From positions 1 to 64,000 of IMG/VR virus record IMGVR_UViG_3300027851_000023: 64,000 nt of DNA. The stretch is one strand, 5' to 3'. The translations under genes were made by a program, and so were the position numbers. Under the pieces are notes generated by a model. That model ran no database searches and was not told the DNA's origin. It saw only the letters and a list, made by a program, of their open reading frames with translations. Positions 55,883 to 64,000 of the stretch are shown here, in pieces. Origin of the DNA: a virus. Within the stretch, counting starts at the first letter, position 1. Each line of letters starts with the position of its first letter.

Positions 55883-57193
55883 TTAGGCGGCCTTGGGACG
55901 CTTGTGACCGCGCAGGGCGAAGACGGAGTCGGCCTTGGAAGCCTTCTCACCGTTGCCGTCGTCGCCTTCACCGCCTTCGCCCAGGTTGGGGTTTTCAGTG
56001 CGGTTCATGGCATCCGCGAAAGCGTTGCCCACGCCGGCACCGGAAGCCTGGGGAGCGGCCTCGGTGGGCAGGTCGGCGAGAACGGCGGTCGTTGATTCGG
56101 CATCCATGCCGCCCTTCAGGGCCAGCGACAGGGCGGCCTTCGGACGATCCTTGGCTTCGTCCGATGCCAGAATGGCGCTGATGCGGGCACGCTCGGCGGT
56201 TGCGCCTTCGGTGCGAGCGGCGGCCAGGGCCGTCGCGTGGTCGGCAGTGGCCTTGGCCACGGCGCTGTCGATGTCGGCCTGGGTGAGATCGGCCATGGTC
56301 TCGTCTCCTTCTTGAGGGTTGAGGCTGGCCGAGAAGTCAGCCAGGGCGTCGTCGAACGGGCCGATCTTGTCAGCCAGTCCGATCGACAGTGCTTCCGGGG
56401 CGCTGTAGGTCAGGGCTTCGGTGTCCCGAACCGCCTGCTCATCCAGTCCCCTATTCCGCGCCACGCAGGCGACGAAAATGCTGTAGATGTCGTCGATGCG
56501 CGCCTGGATGCGCGCCTTCACGTCGTCGGGCAGGGCGGCGTACGGATTGCCGTCGACCTTGTGCTTGCCGGCGTAGATGAAGGTGATCGAATATCCGGCC
56601 TGCTCCATCGCCTTCGACACGTCGAAGTGGGACGTGACGACGCCAACCGATCCGACGCCGCCTGTGCGGCTGACCGTGACCTCATCGGACGTGCTGATGA
56701 TCGAGTATCCAGCCGAATAGGCGCTCTCATGCGCGTAGCCGCGCACGGGTTTGCGGTTCGGATAGTCCCGCATCTTGTCGCAGAGTTCGAAGTTGCCCGC
56801 GACCATGCCGCCGGGCGTGTCGCAGACCAGGGCGATCCCCTTCACTTCGGGGTCGCGCTGACCACGCTCGAACGCGCGCCAGATGTATTGATACCCGGTC
56901 GCCCAGGAACCGAAGTTGTAGGAGAAGTCGTTCAGCAGAACGCCCTTCACCGGGATCAGCAGAACGCCGTCCTTGACGACATAGGGACGGTAGGCCGCGC
57001 GCCAGTCGTCCGGCGCGAACCAGAAGCCGTCCGTATCCATCTTCGGCTGATCGGTGGCGGCGTCGATCCGCGACTGGATCTGCGACGCCTGCTGCAGACA
57101 CGCAGCGAACATCAGTTGCGCTTCGGGTGCGACCAGGACGGGCTCGTTGTTCTGGAAGCGAGCGGCGAAGGGGTTGGCGTTGGTCAGGCTCAC
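55883..57193 (-). CDS. S49 capsid maturation protease with C-terminal scaffold
   Basis: 436 residues. The protease domain (about 70-290) has GVLLIPVKGVLLNDF, ALVCDTPGGMVAGNFELCDK, the catalytic serine in HESAYSAGYSI (Ser160) and a lysine near 210 (YAGKHKVDGNPY), as in lambda gpC. The Ala/Glu-rich C-terminal part (about 300-400) fits an embedded scaffold like lambda Nu3, possibly also made from the internal ATG at MADLTQADIDSAVAK. Confidence 0.85.
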   Translation of the reverse strand: MSLTNANPFAARFQNNEPVLVAPEAQLMFAACLQQASQIQSRIDAATDQPKMDTDGFWFAPDDWRAAYRPYVVKDGVLLIPVKGVLLNDFSYNFGSWATGYQYIWRAFERGQRDPEVKGIALVCDTPGGMVAGNFELCDKMRDYPNRKPVRGYAHESAYSAGYSIISTSDEVTVSRTGGVGSVGVVTSHFDVSKAMEQAGYSITFIYAGKHKVDGNPYAALPDDVKARIQARIDDIYSIFVACVARNRGLDEQAVRDTEALTYSAPEALSIGLADKIGPFDDALADFSASLNPQEGDETMADLTQADIDSAVAKATADHATALAAARTEGATAERARISAILASDEAKDRPKAALSLALKGGMDAESTTAVLADLPTEAAPQASGAGVGNAFADAMNRTENPNLGEGGEGDDGNGEKASKADSVFALRGHKRPKAA

Positions 57194-58854
57194 GATTCAC
57201 GCTCCTGCGGTGTGCCGCTGAGGGCGTTCTCGGCGTCGCTCATGGCCATGGAGAAGACCGACGGAATATCGAGTTCAGAGTCGTTCGCCATCTCGCGAGC
57301 GATCTGACGCGAGACCATTCGCCAGTCGCCGCCATGAAGACGCGCGATGACGTTTTCCTTGGTGTTCAGCCCGTTCTTGAGTTGCAGCACGAGGGCCTGC
57401 GTCTCTTTCAGGGGTTCGATCAGACCTGCGCCCGCGCCGATCCAGTCGCAGTTCGAATAGGCTTCGGCGTTCAGGCCCTCGTAGAAGGACGGGACCACGC
57501 GACGCTTCAACGTCTCGAGTTGGTTGGCGTTGATCTGTTCTTCCAGCCACAGGCGATAGGCGAAGTTGGCCGTGCGATCGGCCACGCGTTTCTTGCGCGA
57601 CGCCAGGTGCTTCTCGGTCTCGCCGCGGCTGGCGCGGGCTGACGAATAGTTCGTCTGGCTGTAGTCGCGCGAAAGCTGCTCGTAGCTGACGTTCAGCGCC
57701 GAGGCGACGTAGCGCAGCACTGACTGCTCGAACTTGTCGCCTGCCGGGCTCTCGGCACCGGGGTTCTTCAGGTTCAGCTTCGTGCCGGGCATGAAGACCG
57801 GTATCTTCACGCCATCGATCGTCAGGTTCTTGGACGCACCGGAGTATTCCTGGATCGCGGCCAGATACTCGCGCATCCACTCGATCGAGGGGTTCGCAGA
57901 CTGGTCGTTCCCGCCCATCGAACGGAAAATGTCGGCGGCCGGCAGTTCGGATTCGATGCTGGCGGCGTAGGTGGCGGCCAGGACGGCGCGCTGAAGTTCA
58001 ACCTTGCGGAAGCCTTTCAGCATCTTCATCTCGGACAGGGCCGCTGCCATGCCGCTGATGCCGCGCGACTGGTCCGGCCGCATCTGCTCGTAGATGTGCA
58101 GGATCTGCGGGCGACCCCAGGGCTTGCGGGCCATGACCCGCTTCCAGATGTAGGATTGCGGGTTGGTGAAGTCGGAGGGATGGCCCATCCGAATGTGGTA
58201 GGCGATCGGCGCACCGCGCATGTCGCGCTCGACGCCGCGGCGAATCTTGTTGGACCGCCACTGATTGAACGGATTGCTCAGACGATCCGTGTCGACCATC
58301 TGGATCGCCGTGCGGCAGGGACGGCCGTCGTTCGGCATCCATTCCGCCGAGGCCAGCACTTCGCCGCCCGCCAGGTCTACGCCCACGGCCAGTCGGACGA
58401 TGTCGGTCAGGGTCTTGACGCGCTGCGCGTCCAGCCAGCACTCGGGGCTCTCGGCCGTCAGGTGGAAGCGGGTCTCGACTTCCTCCTGGTATTCTTCTTC
58501 CCAGACCGGATCGCGCTTGCCGAACAGCACCGCCGACATCGGCTTGGCGTTTAGCAGATAGGTCGCGCCGACGATGTTGTCCTTGTGCAGCGTGCTCGCG
58601 CCCTGGATATGGGCGTCGTTCCGCAGCATGTCGCGCACACGGGCATCGACGGTCGGCTTCTCGGGCAGGATTTCGGCGTCGGCCGAACGGATCGACGGCG
58701 CCCACAGCGCCAACTGGTCGAAGGTGCTCGAGCCCTCATAGGCCGCATCGCCCCCCACCGCGACCGCCGACACGGCGGGGGGCGCGACTGCATCGACCAG
58801 GGCGGGGGAGGCACCGGTGTCGAGCAGTTCTGCAAGGTCCGACGGAATATCCAT
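57190..58854 (-). CDS. portal protein (lambda gpB family)
   Basis: 554 residues. RVRDMLRNDAHIQGASTLHK, VDLAGGEVLASAEWMPNDGR, IHIYEQMRPDQSRGISGMAA-type core, and SYEQLSRDYSQTNYSSARAS are characteristic. It forms the dodecameric DNA gate. The extreme N-terminus reads MDIPSDLAELLDTG, the shared acidic-leucine motif moved to the front. It overlaps the gpW-like gene by one base. Confidence 0.9.
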   Translation of the reverse strand: MDIPSDLAELLDTGASPALVDAVAPPAVSAVAVGGDAAYEGSSTFDQLALWAPSIRSADAEILPEKPTVDARVRDMLRNDAHIQGASTLHKDNIVGATYLLNAKPMSAVLFGKRDPVWEEEYQEEVETRFHLTAESPECWLDAQRVKTLTDIVRLAVGVDLAGGEVLASAEWMPNDGRPCRTAIQMVDTDRLSNPFNQWRSNKIRRGVERDMRGAPIAYHIRMGHPSDFTNPQSYIWKRVMARKPWGRPQILHIYEQMRPDQSRGISGMAAALSEMKMLKGFRKVELQRAVLAATYAASIESELPAADIFRSMGGNDQSANPSIEWMREYLAAIQEYSGASKNLTIDGVKIPVFMPGTKLNLKNPGAESPAGDKFEQSVLRYVASALNVSYEQLSRDYSQTNYSSARASRGETEKHLASRKKRVADRTANFAYRLWLEEQINANQLETLKRRVVPSFYEGLNAEAYSNCDWIGAGAGLIEPLKETQALVLQLKNGLNTKENVIARLHGGDWRMVSRQIAREMANDSELDIPSVFSMAMSDAENALSGTPQERES

Positions 58855-59066
58855 CAGACGAACATCGGACGCATGGGCCCGCTCATCGGCGTGGTGCCGG
58901 CGATCTCGGCTTTCAGGTCCGAGATGTATGCACGCAGACGGCTGACATTGGCGGTCGTATAGGTGACGCTTTCACCGTTCGAGTCCTGAACACGCTGAAT
59001 GCCTCGACCCGTGAGGATTGAGTGCAGCGCGGCTTCGGCTTCGACCAGTCGTTCGGCAGCAGTCAT
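58854..59066 (-). CDS. gpW-like head-tail joining protein
   Basis: 70 residues. MTAAERLVEAEAALHSILTG and the helix VSRLRAYISDLKAEIAG are typical of the lambda gpW family, which closes the portal. Its place between terminase and portal is as in lambda. Confidence 0.8.
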   Translation of the reverse strand: MTAAERLVEAEAALHSILTGRGIQRVQDSNGESVTYTTANVSRLRAYISDLKAEIAGTTPMSGPMRPMFV

Positions 59067-59121
59067 GCGCGGATGGGCCCTCGGGGAAATCCCGACACCC
59101 TATTACGCCGCAAACGCTACA

Positions 59122-59163
59122 ACTTTCAAGTCAAACGCGACTTTCTACTTTCTATTGAAAGTC
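59122..59163 (-). promoter_or_regulatory. motif-like repeats overlapping the terminase stop
   Basis: GACTTTC (59139) and GAAAGTC (59157) form a perfect 7-base inverted repeat, with an extra ACTTTC at 59122 and another between the arms. It precedes the leftward gpW gene. Confidence 0.5.
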
Positions 59164-61285
59164 AGGTCAAGTCTTTGGCCAGGTCGGCGAAAGACTTCCT
59201 GGGCTTCGCGGGCTCGATCAGACCGGCGGTTGCCTTGGGATCGAAGACCATGTCGTTCTCATCCCAGGGTGCGGCCCAGGACGGCGGTTTATCCCAGTCG
59301 ATCCGATCCCAGCGGAAGACGACCCAGGGGGCGTTTGTCGCGATGTCCGGCGGACGGATGGCGACCGCGACGGCATAGTAGGCCAGATCCCACGCTTCGT
59401 TGCGGCGCTGGCGTGGGTTTTCCCAGCCCTTCGCCGTACGGATTTCGGTCGTCATCTGCGCGTAGAACCACTCGGGCATCCACTTCGGATAGCGCAGCAT
59501 CCCGCCGCCCGGCTCGGCCTGATCGACACGGCGCGCGAGCATCAGGTCCACAGTGTCTTTCAGGCCATTCGACTGCAGCCGCAGCACCGGCACGTCACCA
59601 CGCACCGGGCTATCCTTGTCCTTATGCTGCTGGTCCGGCCAGGAGACGGCGGTGCGCGGGGCCTTGGGCGATCCGTCGCCCTTCAGCAGAAGCACGCGGC
59701 GGTGCAGACCCTCGCCGCCGTCCCGCAGGCGTCGCCACCAGGCATAGGCGTTCGTGGTGAAACCCTCGCGGCCGGCACTGTCCGAGCCTGTCGCGCGGAT
59801 CGACATCATCCGCCCGGTCGCGTCGTCCACGGGATAGGACTTGCGAACCACTTCCTCGGTGATCCGGTCCCAGTCCTCGGCATAGGCGGCGGGATTGATC
59901 ATCTCGCGTTCACCGTCGGCGTTCAGGCGGGCCGAGCGGGTGATCTTGAAACCGTCGATGACGACGATGTCCTTCTCGGCCGTGAAGCCGTGAACCTGGA
60001 CGACGAACGCCCGCGCCTGAACGTCTACGGTCGCGATCAGGAAGCGGACCCCGCGAGGCACGGTCGGGCTGTCTTCGGTCGAACCCCAGTCCTCGGCCCT
60101 GTTCTTCATGTCTTCCGGCGCCCGCTCCGACAGCCGCGACTTGGCGATATAGAACTCGCCCTGGTCGGTCGTGATCGTCTTGCGCAGCGGCAGTTCGTCC
60201 CCGGTGTCATCGTATTCCTGCTCGGCACGCAGGTAGTTGAGCACGATCTTGTCCCAGTCCTGGAAGATCGCAGCGGGCCCCTTCATCCAGAACGAAGCGA
60301 TGTCGGAGCGGGCCACACGCTCCCCGTTGATCTGGACGATGTCTCGGCTCTCGGGACGCCAGACCATGCCGTCCTTGACCCACCGACCGCCGCTGTTCAG
60401 TTCTTCCTTATGGCCCGGAACCATGTCGAACTGGCAGTGTGGGCACCGCAGCGTGACCATCTCGGCCGCTTCCATGTGGTCGGTGCTCTTGGGATAGTTG
60501 AACAGTTTGAAAGACGGCTCGAAACTGGCGTGGCAGGAGGGACATTCCCAGTACCAGCGCCGCCTGTCGCCGCGGTTGTAGAGCGAGAAGATGCCCTTGA
60601 TCGGCGGGGCCTCATGAGGCGTTTTCGGACGCCACTTGGGATCGGCGATTTCCTTGTCCGGGTTGGGTGAGGACTCGGCCACGGTCATGCGGAAGCGCTT
60701 GAACGATTCGCCGCGCTTGTCGGTCAGGTCGAACGCGTTGCCTTCACCGTCGATGTTATCTTCGATCCGGTCGTAGTCCATGATGAAGTTGATGCGGACA
60801 GTCTTGCCGGACAGGTTGGTCGCCGTCGGCCAGCTGATGATCAGGTTCATCCCCGAGATGAACGCCTTGTCGAAGGTGTTGTCGTTCTGCCGGCCGGGCT
60901 TCAGCAGGGCGCCGATTTCCTTGCTGTCCCGCAGCATCTTGCCCAGTTCGCGTTTCGACCAGTCCCGCCCCGTGTGTTGGGTCATGTGAACGATCTGCAG
61001 GTCAGTCGGGTCGGTCTTGGCCGTGTGGGCGACCAGGTTGAGCGCCATCTGGGATTTCAGCGAGCGGGCCGGGCCGACGAAGATGACGCCTGTGAAATCC
61101 AGGCTCGTCATCAGTTCCTGCGGCTCGACGATGTAGGGAGCCTTCTTCTCGGACCAGTAGCCGACGTAAGACCCAGGTTGGCGGATGAAGACATACTTCT
61201 TCGCCGCCTCGACGACGTTCAGCCGCTCGTTGGGCCGAGCCGCTTCGAAGGTCTGGGCGACCATTTGCTCGATCGAGGCGAACAT
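59162..61285 (-). CDS. terL: terminase large subunit (GpA family)
   Basis: 707 residues. Walker A-type GPARSLKS (71-78), Walker B FIMDYDRIED (167-176), a zinc-like CPSCH...CPHC pair near 250-290, and a C-terminal nuclease region (TVDVQARAFVVQVHGF, WDLAYYAVAVAIRPPD) are those of lambda gpA. It packages DNA and makes the ends, suggesting cos- or GpA-type packaging. It ends KSFADLAKDLT, a weak version of the shared tail. Confidence 0.92.
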   Translation of the reverse strand: MFASIEQMVAQTFEAARPNERLNVVEAAKKYVFIRQPGSYVGYWSEKKAPYIVEPQELMTSLDFTGVIFVGPARSLKSQMALNLVAHTAKTDPTDLQIVHMTQHTGRDWSKRELGKMLRDSKEIGALLKPGRQNDNTFDKAFISGMNLIISWPTATNLSGKTVRINFIMDYDRIEDNIDGEGNAFDLTDKRGESFKRFRMTVAESSPNPDKEIADPKWRPKTPHEAPPIKGIFSLYNRGDRRRWYWECPSCHASFEPSFKLFNYPKSTDHMEAAEMVTLRCPHCQFDMVPGHKEELNSGGRWVKDGMVWRPESRDIVQINGERVARSDIASFWMKGPAAIFQDWDKIVLNYLRAEQEYDDTGDELPLRKTITTDQGEFYIAKSRLSERAPEDMKNRAEDWGSTEDSPTVPRGVRFLIATVDVQARAFVVQVHGFTAEKDIVVIDGFKITRSARLNADGEREMINPAAYAEDWDRITEEVVRKSYPVDDATGRMMSIRATGSDSAGREGFTTNAYAWWRRLRDGGEGLHRRVLLLKGDGSPKAPRTAVSWPDQQHKDKDSPVRGDVPVLRLQSNGLKDTVDLMLARRVDQAEPGGGMLRYPKWMPEWFYAQMTTEIRTAKGWENPRQRRNEAWDLAYYAVAVAIRPPDIATNAPWVVFRWDRIDWDKPPSWAAPWDENDMVFDPKATAGLIEPAKPRKSFADLAKDLT

Positions 61286-62046
61286 CAGGCGAGCATGTCT
61301 TCCAGGTCGTCGCCATCATCATAGTCACCGATGGCGTCGAGTTCGTTCTGCTCGATCTCACCGTCCAGTTCGGTGATCGTGCTCTGGGTCCGCCGCTTCC
61401 TGGGCATCTTGATCAGTTTCTTGGTGATCTCATCCTGCAGATCGGAAACGCTGGCGGTCAGCGCCTCGTATTGCTCGGCAGTCATCATGTCCTTGCCGGG
61501 CAGGTTCTCGATCCAAAGCTGCATGGCGTCCTTCATGGTCATGGCCACGTCGCCCAGGACCGCGAGCACGTCTTCGTCCTTCCAGGTGTGCCGGGCGCGT
61601 TCTTCCCACCGCTGCTTGGCCAGTTTGGCGTCCCAGAACATCTTGTTCAGGTGCGGGGGGATGTTGTTGCCGTTCAGGCTCGACAGGTAGTCCATCAGGT
61701 CCACCTTCGGGGGGACCAGATAGGAGGCGGCCGTGACGAAGTCCCACAGAGGGACCGGGCGGTTCTGGTGCGTGCCCCATTCCATGACCGGGCACTTCCG
61801 AAGCGCCTTGTGGATCGCCCGCTGCTCCTTGCGGAACACATCGGCCAGGAACTTCACGCCGACCGGGCGATAGAACATCCCCTTGTCCGGCAGTTCGATC
61901 TTGCCGTCAGCCTCGCCAGCCGCCCGAGCCGCGATCTTGGCAGCCGCTTCCTCTCGCGTCGGTCGACCCCGACGACCCTTCACGGGCACGATCGTCTTCG
62001 AAACGACGTCGGTATCGATGTCTAGAAAGTCCAGGTCGTCGATCAT
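61285..62046 (-). CDS. terminase small subunit (Nu1/DUF1441-like)
   Basis: 253 residues. FLADVFRKEQRAIHKALRKC (an HTH-like helix pair), PLWDFVTAASYLVPPKVDLM and LNKMFWDAKLAKQRWEERAR match DUF1441, the Nu1 relative of terminase small subunits. N-terminus MIDDLDFLDIDTD and C-terminus DDGDDLEDMLA are both acidic-leucine rich. Coupled to terL. Confidence 0.78.
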   Translation of the reverse strand: MIDDLDFLDIDTDVVSKTIVPVKGRRGRPTREEAAAKIAARAAGEADGKIELPDKGMFYRPVGVKFLADVFRKEQRAIHKALRKCPVMEWGTHQNRPVPLWDFVTAASYLVPPKVDLMDYLSSLNGNNIPPHLNKMFWDAKLAKQRWEERARHTWKDEDVLAVLGDVAMTMKDAMQLWIENLPGKDMMTAEQYEALTASVSDLQDEITKKLIKMPRKRRTQSTITELDGEIEQNELDAIGDYDDGDDLEDMLA

Positions 62047-62246
62047 CCCAGGATCTCCGACAGGTCGGACGGATAGCCCAGGACGGCGGCGACCCAGGCA
62101 TCAATCTCTGCTTCGGCCCAGACCGTGACTCGGCTGCTGAGTTTGCGCCGGGCCGGAAAATCGCCCCGCTTCTCTCGCCGATAGATTTCCGTTTTCGACA
62201 GCCCGGTCTTCGACTTGACGGCGGGGAGACGAAGCAGGCCGGGCAT
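62043..62246 (-). CDS. AlpA-type HTH regulator/excisionase
   Basis: 67 residues. LRLPAVKSKTGLSKTEIYRR, EKRGDFPARRKLSSRVTVWA and EAEIDAWVA are diagnostic of the AlpA family, small winged-helix proteins acting as excisionases or late activators. It is adjacent to the integrase and immediately upstream of the terminase genes. It ends PSDLSEILG, with the shared tail beyond the usual AlpA length. Confidence 0.8.
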   Translation of the reverse strand: MPGLLRLPAVKSKTGLSKTEIYRREKRGDFPARRKLSSRVTVWAEAEIDAWVAAVLGYPSDLSEILG

Positions 62247-62283
62247 CTGTGGTTCTCACTGGGTCAAACGAGACCTAGCGGAT

Positions 62284-62305
62284 AATCACTTCTAATGTGA
62301 AAGAC
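62284..62305 (-). promoter_or_regulatory. dispersed motif
   Basis: AATCACTTCTAATGTGAAAG (plus strand) has both half sites. It lies between the integrase stop and the AlpA-like gene and would drive the leftward late genes. Confidence 0.55.
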
Positions 62306-62317
62306 AACCCGGAAAGT

Positions 62318-63502
62318 TCACCCGAGCAGGTCGGCCAGGTCGTCCTGACGAAGAAGCCACGCGGAATACCATTCCATCATCGCGCGCCGCTGCGGCATCC
62401 AGCGGGCGTTGTTGTAGGCGCTGCGGACCTTGTTGGAAGGAACGTGGGCTAACTGGCGCTCGATCCAGTCCTCCTGAAAGAGCGTGCTTTCGTTCAGCAC
62501 GGTCGAGGCCAGAGAGCGGAACCCGTGAATGGTCGCGCGATGATGATAGCCCATTCGATAGAGCGCGTAGAGCATGGTGTTCTCAGAAATCGGTTTGCCC
62601 CGCACGCCGGGCAGAACCCAGTGACTGTCGCCGGCAATGACCTTGAGTTGGGCAAGCAGTCCCTGGACATGAGGCGTCAGCGGAACGATGTGCTCCCGGC
62701 CCATCTTCATCCGTTCGGCCGGCACCCGCCAGATGTCCTTTTCGATCTCGGACCACTGCGCCATTCGCATCTCACTGGTGCGAACGAAGGTGTGCATCAC
62801 GACCTCGACGGCAAGACGGGTCTGCTTTTCACCGTCATAGGCGCGCAGTTTGATCAGGAACTCAGGAACGTCTGCGACCTTCAAACTGGCCTGGTGCTGG
62901 ACCCTGGGCGCGGGCTTCAGCGCACCGACCAGATCCGCGGCCGGATTGCGCTGCGCCTTGCCGCACGCGATGGCGTAGCCGAAAATCTGACTGACGTTCT
63001 GCAGGGACCGCTTGGCCATGTCGATCGCCCCGCGGCCTTCGACCTTTCGAATGGCCGCCAGAACGTCTTGGGCACCGATGTCTTCGATCGGCGACTCGCC
63101 CAGGTCAGGGAAGACGTCGCGCTCGAGCCGACGCCGCACGCGTTCAAAGTGCGGGAGGGCCCATCGCACCTTCATGCCATCCAGCCATTCGTCGGCGACG
63201 GCCTGAAAGGTCGGTCGGTTGTCCGGGGCCTGCTCCGCAACCGCCTTGGCCCTCGGTGACGGGTCTTTGCCGTCAGCCAGTTCCTTCCGCGCGGCTGCCC
63301 GTCGTTCGCGGGCCTCGGCCAACATGACGTCGGGGTAGGCACCCAGGCTGATCGTCTTCTGCCTGCCCTCGAACCGATAGGACAGGCGCCAGAGCCGGGC
63401 ACCGTTGGGCTGGACCAGTAGGTGCATCCCCGCGCCGTCGGTCATTTTGTAGGCGGTCGCTCGGCCACGGGCGTTCTTGCAGGCGGTGTCGGTCAGCGGC
63501 AT
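62318..63502 (-). CDS. int: tyrosine integrase (P4-like)
   Basis: 394 residues from ATG 63502. An N-terminal arm-binding domain (ACKNARGRATAYKMTDGAGM) precedes a core-binding region and a catalytic domain with Arg241 (FVRTSEMR), His326-x2-Arg329 (HGFRS), His353 and Tyr363 (SAYNNARW). It integrates and excises the phage. The last residues, RQDDLADLLG, extend past the usual end and carry the shared tail. Confidence 0.92.
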   Translation of the reverse strand: MPLTDTACKNARGRATAYKMTDGAGMHLLVQPNGARLWRLSYRFEGRQKTISLGAYPDVMLAEARERRAAARKELADGKDPSPRAKAVAEQAPDNRPTFQAVADEWLDGMKVRWALPHFERVRRRLERDVFPDLGESPIEDIGAQDVLAAIRKVEGRGAIDMAKRSLQNVSQIFGYAIACGKAQRNPAADLVGALKPAPRVQHQASLKVADVPEFLIKLRAYDGEKQTRLAVEVVMHTFVRTSEMRMAQWSEIEKDIWRVPAERMKMGREHIVPLTPHVQGLLAQLKVIAGDSHWVLPGVRGKPISENTMLYALYRMGYHHRATIHGFRSLASTVLNESTLFQEDWIERQLAHVPSNKVRSAYNNARWMPQRRAMMEWYSAWLLRQDDLADLLG

Positions 63503-63504
63503 TT

Positions 63505-63785
63505 GTTGGTATCCCGGCAAGTCCGGGGACAATACCAACAGGCCCTACCAACACAAGTGCGGGCTCCTATGGTCCGGCTTGGTCCAAACAAAAGCCCGAT
63601 TTTCCGAAAAATGCCAGTCGCAACGGGTGTTTGCGGATCGCGCTGGTTCTTTCTGGTCCAAACGGTGAAGGGGAATGGTGCCGGTTGCAGGAACCACAGT
63701 GTTTGAAAAGGCATCACAATCCGGTGCGCTACCAACGAAACTACCAACACAAAAACGGGCTGCGGATAGTGCCAGTTTGGACCAG
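63505..63785. repeat. attP-like repeat region
   Basis: TACCAAC occurs at 63546, 63730 and 63742, and as part of the 8-base inverted pair GTTGGTAT (63505) / ATACCAAC (63532). TGGTCCAAAC occurs at 63580 and 63654, with the complement GTTTGGACCA at 63775. Two families of short repeats beside the integrase start fit integrase arm and core sites. The rest of 63503-63829 has no gene. Confidence 0.5.
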
Positions 63786-63829
63786 CAGGTGCCGTGTGCT
63801 ATTCATCAACCCGGTGCTGTGAGGGGTCA

Positions 63830-64000
63830 ATGGGAAAGCCGGGCTTCAACATTCTGGTCGCAGTGGCGGTCATCGGGGTCTGCGTTTGGGTCTCGCAGTG
63901 TGTCGATTTCGACACGAGCGATGCCCGCTCTGCTAAATCCCAGGTCGATACTGCCGGCCTTCGGACCCAGGCAGCCGATGTCGTCAGGGCCGCTGGCTAT
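63830..64000 (+). CDS. 5' end of a membrane-anchored protein (partial)
   Basis: 57 codons are open to the window edge, starting ATG after GAGGGGTCA. NILVAVAVIGVCVWVSQCV is an N-terminal membrane or signal segment, followed by a polar region (FDTSDARSAKSQVDTAGLRT). It may be the first host gene beyond the attachment site or another phage gene. Confidence 0.5.
   Translation, partial: MGKPGFNILVAVAVIGVCVWVSQCVDFDTSDARSAKSQVDTAGLRTQAADVVRAAGY

Noticed and set aside
54380-56095. 571-codon plus-strand ORF opposite capsid and decoration genes
   Set aside because: It spans three well-supported minus-strand genes and two of their gaps; composition is that of antisense shadow.
32204-62246. gene transfer agent cluster
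   Set aside because: Tail-tip genes resemble GTA genes, but integrase, repressor, replication genes, lambda-like head genes and a lysis cassette point to a temperate phage.

Overview
This window looks like most of a temperate, long-tailed (siphovirus-type) phage or prophage of an alphaproteobacterium, most likely from the Caulobacterales. The reasons are high GC, a lambda-like head module, a tail tip resembling that of gene transfer agents, a tyrosine integrase, a CI-like repressor, and phage copies of two alphaproteobacterial cell-cycle proteins (GapR and CtrA). Functions are assigned from remembered family motifs; no database search was run.

Layout. (1) About 1-11 kb, leftward: a SLOG-type protein, a disrupted or split cytosine-5 methyltransferase, a CI-like repressor, a SNF2-like helicase, DUF4326 and VRR-NUC proteins, a family B DNA polymerase, a DUF2815 single-strand-binding protein, a DUF2800 RecB-like nuclease, two valine tRNAs and a small acidic-tailed protein. 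(2) 11.1-14.0 kb, rightward: an HTH regulator and a primase-polymerase/VapE helicase, followed by a repeat-rich non-coding stretch (14.0-14.9 kb) that is a good origin candidate. (3) 14.9-18.3 kb, leftward: overlapping small genes of unknown function. (4) 19-32 kb, rightward: accessory genes including MazG-like proteins, a thymidylate synthase with an inserted homing-endonuclease-like domain, a macro-like protein, DUF3310, adjacent gapR and ctrA homologues, and a DNA methyltransferase of lower GC. (5) 32.2-62.2 kb, leftward late genes read from right to left: AlpA-like regulator, small and large terminase, gpW, portal, S49 protease, decoration protein, major capsid, neck proteins, tail tube, frameshifted tail chaperone, tape measure, tail tip, tail fibre, then lysis (holin, GH19 endolysin, spanins). 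(6) 62.3-63.8 kb: integrase and a repeat-rich attachment-type region, then the start of another gene.

Two window-wide patterns stand out. First, more than 15 otherwise unrelated proteins, mostly acting on DNA, end in (or carry near a terminus) a short acidic-leucine motif of the form D-L-x-D-L-L-A/G. Second, a TTTCAC...GTGA inverted-repeat motif lies just upstream of the first gene of nearly every transcription unit on both strands, often directly after a terminator hairpin. Together they suggest a common regulator and a common protein-docking hub. The phage GapR/CtrA pair suggests manipulation of the host cell cycle.
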